Source: CAYMCQ01 sp964389025 (lineage in GTDB: Bacteria > Verrucomicrobiota > Verrucomicrobiia > Limisphaerales > CAYMCQ01). Taken from it: a stretch of DNA of 16,486 nucleotides. Both the position numbers and the translations under genes were made by a program. The number at the start of each line of letters is the position of its first letter. The stretch's first letter is position 1. Positions 7,594 through 14,446 of the stretch are shown here, one piece after another. The DNA lies in contig CAYMCQ010000088.1 in assembly GCA_964389025.1 (NCBI GenBank), forward strand, positions 1 to 16,486, written 5' to 3'. The notes under the pieces were generated by a model that was not told the DNA's origin, did no database searches, and saw only the letters and a program-made list of their open reading frames with translations.

Positions 7594-8465
7594 TGAACCG
7601 GACGAAAATCCGATGCCCGCACGAAGCCGCAAACCACCACATCCAGACTGACTTCCGCCGGTTTTTCGGGGGTCTGCTTTCGCAACATCAATCTATCCAA
7701 AAACAGCGCCGGTTTGCCGGGCCGGCATTCCGGCAGTCCCGCGGCTTTCATCTCCTCCGCGCGCAACGGCAATGCGAGCAGAAAGTTGACGGCGGATTCC
7801 TGCGGCGCAATCAGTTCAATCCGCACCGGAATTTCCTCCCAGGCGGAGGTCGGAGGTCGGAGGTCAGAGGCCGGAGGTCTGCCTTCTGCCTTCTGCCTTC
7901 TGCCTTCTGACTCCCGCAGCACGCTGACGTTTTTGACAGTGCCGACTTTGTTGTTGATCGCTGCTGTAAGAATGTGGTGGATGATGGAGAGTTCCGCCCA
8001 AAGCAGGTTCGGCTCTTTCATCTCGGCCTTGTGCTCGGGGAAACCGGCGAGCGCAGCGGCATCCAGCGTGACCTGCTGGGTTTTGGCCAGCGCGGTCAAT
8101 TGTTCGATCCGTTTTTGGCGTTCATTTTGAAAGTCTATCAGCAAGAACGGCTCTTTCATCTTCGCTCGAATTTCCGGTTCCAGTTCCACGCGAGCGGCGA
8201 TCATCTGGCCGGCTTTTTCGGTCGCGGTCAATGAGGCCTTCAACGTCTCCTGCGCCGTTTTAATCTGATCCAGGTCCAGGTCATGAATGCCGCTGCCTTC
8301 AAGGTTGACGTTCGCCAATTTCTGCCGGACATCACCCAGCGGGCCATCCAACGCTTCGACCCGGCGCGACAGCGGGCGAAAGGCCAAAAAGTAATACAGC
8401 GCAAGCCCCAAGGCGACCGCCAGCATGACCCAGCGGATGCGAGCAATTTGTTTTAATGTCACCAT
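7587..8465 (-). CDS. PilO/GspM-like inner-membrane platform protein
   Basis: A 292-residue protein with a short cytoplasmic N-terminus and one membrane helix (about residues 11-29, RWVMLAVALGLALYYFLAF). A helical, coiled-coil-prone periplasmic stretch follows (about 32-135), then a C-terminal alpha/beta domain (about 150-285) like the ferredoxin-like fold of PilO and GspM. These proteins dimerise and pair with PilN/GspL to form the platform between ATPase and secretin. The gene follows the PilM-PilN fusion with a 6-bp gap, matching the canonical M-N-O order. Residues about 186-208 (EGRRQKAEGRPPASDLRPPT) come from an in-frame heptanucleotide repeat and interrupt the start of the C-terminal domain. 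The last codons and stop lie at the edge of a second repeat array. Family assignment is by architecture and order, not conserved motifs. Confidence 0.7.
   Translation of the reverse strand: MVTLKQIARIRWVMLAVALGLALYYFLAFRPLSRRVEALDGPLGDVRQKLANVNLEGSGIHDLDLDQIKTAQETLKASLTATEKAGQMIAARVELEPEIRAKMKEPFLLIDFQNERQKRIEQLTALAKTQQVTLDAAALAGFPEHKAEMKEPNLLWAELSIIHHILTAAINNKVGTVKNVSVLRESEGRRQKAEGRPPASDLRPPTSAWEEIPVRIELIAPQESAVNFLLALPLRAEEMKAAGLPECRPGKPALFLDRLMLRKQTPEKPAEVSLDVVVCGFVRASDFRPVQE
7845..7914. repeat. In-frame heptanucleotide repeat inside the pilO-like gene
   Basis: Ten 7-bp units run in register: three GGAGGTC, AGAGGCC, GGAGGTC, four TGCCTTC and TGACTCC. Seven is not a multiple of three, so successive copies are read in different frames. 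They encode a charged, Pro/Arg-rich peptide with no stop codon on the minus strand. Confidence 0.88.
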
Positions 8466-8471
8466 GATCGG

Positions 8472-10280
8472 TTAATTTTCCACGGCCGGCGGCGTGGTCA
8501 CGGTTCGCTCGGGCGGCGGACGAACGGCGCGCGGATTCGTTTTGAGGTTGCGATTGACCGACGGCGGTTTGGGTGCACTGGGTGGCAGCGGATTTTGAAA
8601 AGTATTTTCGGCCATTTCGATGGCCAGCGAAAAAAAGTGACCGGGAATCAGCACGTTCGTTCCCACGAGGTTTTTCCGTTGGTCCGCCGGGAGTGTATCC
8701 ACGTTGGTAAACGCGGGATTCAGTTTTAATTCGTCCACCACTTTGCGCAACGTCTGTCGCATGGCTTCGCCCTCTTCGGACAAACAGAGTTCGGCTATAA
8801 ATCCATATTTCGCCGGCGGCGCGTTGGAGCTGTTGGGCGCGGCGAGGACAAGTTGGTTGGTCTGGCTCAAAGGCGCGGTCTGCCCTGCAAAGTAGGATTC
8901 CTCGTCCGCGAACAAAACAAACCAAAGTTTTTTATCACCTCGAACTTTCTGCAACAGCGACAGCGTCGCGAGTTTATCAATGGTCCGCTTCTGTTGTTTC
9001 AACATCGGGCGCAACCGCTCGTAAGCCTCCGCCCATTGGCGATTCAACGATTCAACTCCTTTGGCTTCCTGCAAAACCACCTGGGATTGCCTTAGCAGGG
9101 CGTTTTTTTTAACCACAAGATTCAATTTCTGCGCGGTGCCGAAAAGCAGCACCAACGCAACGAACAGGAGCAGCACCCAGTTGATTGTCTGGAGCAGTCC
9201 TTGCGTGTGCCGACGCTTCCGGGCTTCCCGCAAGTCCGCGGGGAACAGCGAAGCCGGTGGAGCCGACGCCCCAAGCCGCTTGAGCGCCACGCCGTAGGCC
9301 ACCGCGTAACGATCGAGTGCCAACTCACCCATTTCGCCCGACAAACCTGGCCACGGAGCAAAACGCACGCGGCTTTTGGCGTTGAGATATTCCATCAGCC
9401 CGGGTTGACGCACAGCGCCGCCGCTCAGAATGATCCGGAACGAGCCTGCTGAGAGTCCCAGCTCCGGGTTTTCCCGCAGCCAGTCCTGAAGAATTTTTTC
9501 GAGTTCGGAACGCCAGCCATCCACCGCCAAGCGCAGTTCAGGAATCATCTGACCGCCGGCAAAAAGATTTTGTGAATACTTGAGCGACCGGGCGGTTTCC
9601 AGCGGGCAATTTTTTTGCTGCGCGATGACCTCGGTGAACATGCTGCCGCCGATGGGATAGTTGATGGCGTAAACGCCCTGTCCCTGCGCCACAATGGCCA
9701 CCACCGTGTTGCTGGCGCCCATCTCCACCAGCAAGGCATTCTCCGGCCTTGGTTCCGCAGCCTGATAGGTCGCGATCAGGGCATTCGCCGGCGTGATGAT
9801 TTCGCAAAGGCGCTCGCCGACTCCGGCCAGGCGGCTGACCTCGCCAAGAATCTCCTCTTCCTTGGCGACGGTAACCCAGAATGGATTTTGATATTTCCCG
9901 AACGGCCTGAGCTTGCCGTAGTCATAGACAATCCCGCTCTCGCTCAGGCCGCTGAGTTTGACGGTTTCTTCCTCGATCAAGGCTTTGATTTGTTCCGGCC
10001 CCACGCGCGGCAGGTCGATGACCTGGGAGATGGAGAGCTGTTGCGGCAGGCTGATGGCCACGGGCGGCCGCCCGAATTCCTTCAGCACGGTTTCCAGCCA
10101 TCGGCTCAACTCTTCCTGCGAAAGCAGGACGTCCCGCGACTGCGGGACCAGATCAATCGAGCGATGCTGCAGGACGCGCACGCGGCCCATGACCCCGGCA
10201 ACCAACAGGACTTTGATGCACCGGCTGCCCGGATCAATCACCAGCAGCCGGCGGGTCGGCGGGAGGGAAAAAAGATTCAT
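8472..10280 (-). CDS. PilM-PilN fusion (GspL-like) assembly protein
   Basis: A 602-residue protein joining two parts that are separate genes in most type IV pilus systems. Residues 1-335 are a PilM/GspL actin-like ATPase domain. It has phosphate-1 motif VIDPGSRCIKVLLV (14-27), phosphate-2 motif VEMGASNTVVAIV (185-197) and an adenosine-type LSGGAVRQPGL (285-295). Residues 343-357 (ASLFPADLREARKRR) resemble the N-terminal tail of PilN that docks into PilM. A membrane helix (about 362-383), a coiled coil (about 385-445) and a PilN-type periplasmic domain (about 450-560) follow. A proline-rich tail ends the protein. The product would recruit GspE at the membrane and bind the PilO-like partner. 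The gene lies 28 bp downstream of the secretin. GspL is likewise a cytoplasmic actin-like domain plus a periplasmic domain on one chain, so the fusion could be called GspL. The ATPase half looks closer to PilM. Confidence 0.88.
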   Translation of the reverse strand: MNLFSLPPTRRLLVIDPGSRCIKVLLVAGVMGRVRVLQHRSIDLVPQSRDVLLSQEELSRWLETVLKEFGRPPVAISLPQQLSISQVIDLPRVGPEQIKALIEEETVKLSGLSESGIVYDYGKLRPFGKYQNPFWVTVAKEEEILGEVSRLAGVGERLCEIITPANALIATYQAAEPRPENALLVEMGASNTVVAIVAQGQGVYAINYPIGGSMFTEVIAQQKNCPLETARSLKYSQNLFAGGQMIPELRLAVDGWRSELEKILQDWLRENPELGLSAGSFRIILSGGAVRQPGLMEYLNAKSRVRFAPWPGLSGEMGELALDRYAVAYGVALKRLGASAPPASLFPADLREARKRRHTQGLLQTINWVLLLFVALVLLFGTAQKLNLVVKKNALLRQSQVVLQEAKGVESLNRQWAEAYERLRPMLKQQKRTIDKLATLSLLQKVRGDKKLWFVLFADEESYFAGQTAPLSQTNQLVLAAPNSSNAPPAKYGFIAELCLSEEGEAMRQTLRKVVDELKLNPAFTNVDTLPADQRKNLVGTNVLIPGHFFSLAIEMAENTFQNPLPPSAPKPPSVNRNLKTNPRAVRPPPERTVTTPPAVEN

Positions 10281-10308
10281 GAACGAAAAATAAACACGCG
10301 CGCGCTCT

Positions 10309-12378
10309 TCAGTTGTCTTCGTATTCGATGAATTCCCCGGATTCCGACAACAATGTTGCGGTCACGAATATCAGCAGATAACGCGGATTGTCCACTTCCG
10401 TTCGTTTCCTGAAGGCGGCGCCGAGAATAGGTATGTTCCCAAGAACGGGAACTGATTCCACAAATGTGCTCTGCACGTGTTCCATCACGCCGCCCATGAC
10501 GACGGTCTGCCCGGATTTGACGACGACGCGTGTGGCCAGTGTTTGCGTTCGATACTGTGGCAGGCGGATGTCGAATGTGCTCACCACCTGCCCGGCGTCG
10601 TTGCGGTCTGTCACGGTGGCAAAGGTCACCAGTTGCACGTCCTGCTTTACTTCCGGTTTCAGGGCGAGAAGGATGCTTTTCCCGTCGCCGCCGATGCTGG
10701 CCAGGACATCGAGGGATGCTCCGGATGTCAACTTGGCCGGTTTCCCGGTGGGCACAAGGCTGGAGGCGGTTGTCCGGTCTGTCACCTGTTGTTTGACTGA
10801 ATATTCCTCGTAATAATATTGAACCTTGCCGTCCTCGATATGCGCGGGGAGATTGTTGATGAGGGTGAGCCGGGGGGCGCTTAATGTCTGGCTTTCTCCG
10901 CCTTGCTCCAGGGCTTTCAAGGTCACACTGAGTTCGGGTTGGTTTAAGATGTTCGTAAAGGTCTTTTGCAAACCAAGCCCCGCTGCCGTTGACGCCAACC
11001 CGGTGAAATCCGTGGCCAACGCGCCCGCCGTCAGCGGACTCCGGCCGGTTTCCCATTGCGCGCCCAAGTCCATGAAGGCGGCTTGGGAAACGGTGATAAA
11101 TCGCGCCTCGATCAACACTTGCTGGACCGGCCGGTCAAACTCTTCGATGATCTTGTCCATCACGGCCAGTTGTTCCCGCGTGCCGCTGGCCACGATGCTG
11201 TTGCGCTCCAAATCTATCTTGTATGTCCCTCGAAAGAATTTCTTGATGGCATCCTCGATGGCGGTGATCTCCGGCGCGCCGTCTTTGACAAATTTCTCGA
11301 TCTTCTGAGTTTCGTTGACCGTGGTCACGTCGCCGGTCGGCAATTTCTGGGTGGTGGTCACCCGCGTGACTTCCGAGGCGCCGAACTGCGCGGGAATGAT
11401 GAATCCTTTGCGCAACCGGTAAAAGCGGGTTTCCTCCAGCATCTTTTTCGGGTCCTTGCCATCCACGATCCAGATCAAATCTTCGCCCACCTGGAACTGC
11501 ACGTCCAGATTCCGCGACACATACCGCAAAAATTCGGACAGCTTGACCTTGTCCATGTTCACGCTCAACGACTGCTTGAAGGCGGGCAGCGATTTGTCCG
11601 CCACGAAGTTGATTCCTTCGGCCTGGCCGATGTTGAAAATGATTGACTCCAGCGTCACGTTGTCGAGGTGGACGGAGATTTCCTTGGAAAGAATGTTCCC
11701 CATCTTTCCTTCCCTGGTTTCAGGACCAAACGACTGTCCCTTTTCCTGAACGGTTTTCCCGAAGCTCTCGGGGACATACGGTATGGCTTCGAGTTGCCCG
11801 ATGGCGTCGCGCAGATCTTTGCGCGGCGGCAGTCCCCGGTCTTTTTTTTCCTTCAGCAGACCCGGCACCGTGGGGTTGAACACGGAATCCTTGGCGTCAA
11901 TTCCGCGGATGCGATCTTCCAACGCTTTGTCCCTGCGCTTCTGGCGCTCCTTCTTGACCCAACTCAACGTCCGCACAACCGACGCGTCCTGGGGCGCTTT
12001 TTCAAACAATGCCGTCGCGCGAACTTCGGCTTCGTCCCATTGATTGTTATCGGCCAAATTCAGAACTGCATTTATTTCCTCGTCATTGCTGGAACCATAC
12101 TGAACTTTGGGTGGAGCCGCCTGTTGAGGTTTTTCCCTGCGAGGTTGCTTGACTGACTTTTTGGGTTGTTCCGCCGCCTTTGGCGCCGGCAACACAGGGG
12201 ATTGAGCCGCTGATGGTTGCGGTTTTTCCTTGGGAGATTGCTTGACAGACTTTTTGGGTTGTTCCGCTGCCTTTGGCGCCGTCAACGAATGGGATTGAGC
12301 CGCCGATGGTTTTTTGGAACTGACACAGCCGGCCAGTGCCACCAGTATTACGATTGAAAAAAGGGTTGCTCGAAACAT
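10309..12378 (-). CDS. Secretin, outer-membrane lipoprotein (GspD/PilQ-like)
   Basis: A 689-residue outer-membrane pore subunit. The N-terminus is a lipoprotein signal peptide with lipobox LAGC (acylated Cys18). Next are two tandem 31-residue Lys/Pro/Ala-rich repeats (24-85) and a helical, TPR-like segment (about 95-160). An STN/N0-type domain follows (about 230-307, SVHLDNVTLESIIFNIGQ). An N1-like subdomain (about 365-415) precedes the secretin core (about 420-678). The core includes TLSAPRLTLINNLPAHI (498-514) and the signature VPVLGNIPILGAAFR (643-657). The start ATG has an upstream AGGTG at a workable distance. It is the first gene of the five-gene assembly operon. Being itself a lipoprotein, it may not need a separate pilotin, and none is seen here. 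Only one N1-type repeat is recognisable, fewer than in typical GspD. Confidence 0.93.
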   Translation of the reverse strand: MFRATLFSIVILVALAGCVSSKKPSAAQSHSLTAPKAAEQPKKSVKQSPKEKPQPSAAQSPVLPAPKAAEQPKKSVKQPRREKPQQAAPPKVQYGSSNDEEINAVLNLADNNQWDEAEVRATALFEKAPQDASVVRTLSWVKKERQKRRDKALEDRIRGIDAKDSVFNPTVPGLLKEKKDRGLPPRKDLRDAIGQLEAIPYVPESFGKTVQEKGQSFGPETREGKMGNILSKEISVHLDNVTLESIIFNIGQAEGINFVADKSLPAFKQSLSVNMDKVKLSEFLRYVSRNLDVQFQVGEDLIWIVDGKDPKKMLEETRFYRLRKGFIIPAQFGASEVTRVTTTQKLPTGDVTTVNETQKIEKFVKDGAPEITAIEDAIKKFFRGTYKIDLERNSIVASGTREQLAVMDKIIEEFDRPVQQVLIEARFITVSQAAFMDLGAQWETGRSPLTAGALATDFTGLASTAAGLGLQKTFTNILNQPELSVTLKALEQGGESQTLSAPRLTLINNLPAHIEDGKVQYYYEEYSVKQQVTDRTTASSLVPTGKPAKLTSGASLDVLASIGGDGKSILLALKPEVKQDVQLVTFATVTDRNDAGQVVSTFDIRLPQYRTQTLATRVVVKSGQTVVMGGVMEHVQSTFVESVPVLGNIPILGAAFRKRTEVDNPRYLLIFVTATLLSESGEFIEYEDN
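12124..12309. repeat. Tandem 93-bp duplication in the secretin gene
   Basis: Two adjacent 93-bp copies (12217-12309 and 12124-12216) encode 31-residue units that share PSAAQS, APKAAEQPKKSVKQ and EKPQ. They form the flexible Lys/Pro-rich tether between the lipidated cysteine and the folded part. Confidence 0.9.
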
Positions 12379-12690
12379 AACGAATTCACCTGCTTACCCG
12401 GTCGTAGACGAGCCGCAGTCGGTTGTCATTCACTCCAACATCCACCCCGCCATTCTTCGATACTGCGCCTGCATTGCCCCAGCCACGGGGAGCGCAGTGC
12501 CTTTCCGCTCGGCTAATCCGCCCTATTCTGAATTATTCATGTCTGCTTGGTAAAGGGGATAATTCAAAAAGTTTGGATTTCGAGAGGCCCGTCACAATCA
12601 ATTTTTGCCGGTTGCTCACGCGCCGGTTTCCCTGCAAACTTTTTTATCGTGACGAAGGTGCCCGCCCGCCTCTTTCGCATTCCGTCCGCC
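12379..12690. other. Intergenic region upstream of the secretin operon
   Basis: This region must hold the operon promoter if the operon starts at the secretin. I see AT-rich patches around 12528-12583 but no -35/-10 pair I would defend. I see no RNA gene and no hairpin terminator for the upstream DUF4139 gene. Confidence 0.35.
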
Positions 12691-12747
12691 GTTCACCAAC
12701 CGATACCAGTTGTCCCGCTGGCGCGCATTGTAGCTCATGTCTTTGAT
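12691..12747 (-). pseudogene. Degenerate copy of the mqnC 3' end
   Basis: The 19 codons directly after the DUF4139 stop read IKDMSYNARQRDNWYRLVN. The last 19 residues of the intact MqnC upstream are IKDLGYEPHQRDNWYRLLN. Thirteen are identical, and an 18-bp stretch (CCGATACCAGTTGTCCCG at 12700-12717 and 14459-14476) is exact. The copy has no start codon of its own. The frame then runs on through unrelated codons to a TGA at 12616. This is a relic of duplication or insertion, not a gene. Confidence 0.75.
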
Positions 12748-14313
12748 TCACCATGTGTAATGCACCGTATAGCTCACGGTTTTTTCTTCGTCCGGTTTCA
12801 CGCGCACCCGAAACTCGACAGTCTGCGCGTCGGTTTTTTTGAAGTCGTCGGATTTTTTCGTGATCTCCCAATTGCTCCAACGGTAGAGATGTTCCACGAT
12901 GCGGATTTCGGCTGGCGTTTTTTTGTGATTGCGAAGTTTGATCTCGAATGATTCGTCAATCCACGGCGGGGGCGAAAGATTGTTGGGGACATTTGTTTTG
13001 GTGGCCGAACTGGTCGTTGCCGGCAGACCGGTGTTCGGATCAATTGCCACCGCGACAGGAAGACCGGTATTCGGATCAATGGTGCCTGCGGGTGGATTTG
13101 CGAAATAGAGTTTGAAATCGGTTTGCTTGCGTTCGCCAACGAGATCAAAGGAATTGCCGGTGGTGACGCGAACGATTTCGTCGCGCGGAGTGTGGTCAAT
13201 AGTGTCTTCGCCAATGAATTCCACTCGGCTGTCATCACTGCGACGATAAAAGCGCAATTTGCCTTTTGGCAGCGCGATGCCGAGATGGTTCGTTTCCGCA
13301 TTCGCGAACTCACGCACGACCCAGACTTTTTTGGCGGATTGAACACCGTAGTTGCGGTCCTCATTTAATCCGCCTGAAAATCGACAGTTCGCGTCCACGC
13401 CGTCATAAACATAGATGATTCGCGCCTTGACATTCGCGGCGCGAACGAACTCGACTTGTTTAATTTCGCGGTCACGCAAAGTTGTGGGTCGCGCCACTGT
13501 GTAGAGATGATATTCATCGAATGATTTTTCTGTCACCGTCGGCCGTCCGCCGCCGCCCCCGCGTCCACGCGACACACCCATAGTAGCAATCTGCGGTCGA
13601 ATTTTATTCACGTCGCCAGCCATCAATTTGATTTTCGCGTCGCGAAAAGTCTTTCCGCTGTAGTTGTTCATCGTTATCCAACCAATCAAATCCACCGTGT
13701 CACCTTTTTCCGGCGAGACGAGGTTGTAGTTGGCTTCCCAAGTGAAACCGCCGGTGACGTAGCTGACTTCGGCTTCGAACGCGCCGGATTGGTCCGATTG
13801 TAGAAGCCAGTTGAGCGTTGGTTTCAGCACGGTGTCATCACCCAGACTCGGAAAAAGCGGTGTGCCCGGCAGTTTGAATTGCAGTTTGTCTTTTATCTCA
13901 ACGATTGGCTGCTCAAAGCCGCCGCCGCCGAGAACATAGCCGCTCCGGATTATTTTGCCGGGAATAATTTCATACACTGGCGAGTTATCCTTCATCCGCT
14001 CGTTTTGAAAATCAATTGTCTTGCCCTCGAACAATGACAGCAGAAGCGGCTCGGAAACCGGGTCGTTGCGATAATTCTGTTCAATGATTTGCAGCGAATG
14101 CTTGCCTGCGGGGTCGCGCAAAATTACCGAATCCGGTTCAAGCTGCGCTGTCACATCCGCAAAATGCACTTCATTTGTGCCGGACTTGAGGTCGAGCCGA
14201 ACCGTGTCGCGAACGACGGCGAAGTTTTGGTTGTAGATTGTCAGCGCAGGTTGTGTGAACGCGATGAGCGAACCCGCTGCACCAATGGAAATGATAGCAA
14301 AGAGAGATTTCAT
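12748..14313 (-). CDS. Secreted DUF4139 domain-containing protein
   Basis: A 521-residue exported protein of unknown function. I chose the ATG at 14313 because AAGGA stands 5-6 bp upstream and it places a signal peptide (MKSLFAIISIGAAGSLIAFT) at the N-terminus. A farther upstream ATG at 14352 would add 13 residues with no such support. The N-terminal part (TIYNQNFAVVRDTVRLDLKSG...DVTAQLEPDSVIL) is the usual opening of this family. The DUF4139 region spans roughly residues 180-520, with KKVWVVREFANAE, LPKGKLRFYR, DHTPRDE and a C-terminal Ig-like stretch ending YTVHYTW. Low-complexity features are a Gly/Arg run (SRGRGGGGGRP, about 248-258) and a 12-residue tandem duplication of IDPNTGLP. It follows mqnC after 133 bp on the same strand but has no evident link to menaquinone. 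Flanking copies of the mqnC tail suggest it arrived there by rearrangement. Confidence 0.85.
   Translation of the reverse strand: MKSLFAIISIGAAGSLIAFTQPALTIYNQNFAVVRDTVRLDLKSGTNEVHFADVTAQLEPDSVILRDPAGKHSLQIIEQNYRNDPVSEPLLLSLFEGKTIDFQNERMKDNSPVYEIIPGKIIRSGYVLGGGGFEQPIVEIKDKLQFKLPGTPLFPSLGDDTVLKPTLNWLLQSDQSGAFEAEVSYVTGGFTWEANYNLVSPEKGDTVDLIGWITMNNYSGKTFRDAKIKLMAGDVNKIRPQIATMGVSRGRGGGGGRPTVTEKSFDEYHLYTVARPTTLRDREIKQVEFVRAANVKARIIYVYDGVDANCRFSGGLNEDRNYGVQSAKKVWVVREFANAETNHLGIALPKGKLRFYRRSDDSRVEFIGEDTIDHTPRDEIVRVTTGNSFDLVGERKQTDFKLYFANPPAGTIDPNTGLPVAVAIDPNTGLPATTSSATKTNVPNNLSPPPWIDESFEIKLRNHKKTPAEIRIVEHLYRWSNWEITKKSDDFKKTDAQTVEFRVRVKPDEEKTVSYTVHYTW
13021..13080. repeat. 36-bp tandem duplication in the DUF4139 gene
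   Basis: Two 24-bp copies at 13021-13044 and 13057-13080 (36-bp period) encode IDPNTGLP twice, joined by VAVA. They differ at a few positions and sit in a loop-like region before the C-terminal domain. Confidence 0.85.
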
Positions 14314-14446
14314 GTTTTTCCTTGTTTGGTTAATTGCCTCGAATGCAGTCAAACACCTGCTTGCGGAAAATGCAGTAAAAATTTTCCGAGCGCCGGATTC
14401 GAAACAATCATTCAGGCGTCGTGGAACTCCGCCCTCCGAAACGATT
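14314..14446. other. Intergenic region between mqnC and the DUF4139 gene
   Basis: This 133-bp AT-rich spacer contains the AAGGA ribosome site of the DUF4139 gene at its left end. I see no clear terminator or promoter. Confidence 0.4.

Noticed and set aside
12528..12583. Possible promoter of the secretin operon
   Set aside because: AT-rich hexamers such as TTGAAT and AATAAT are present on the minus strand, but none have acceptable spacing.
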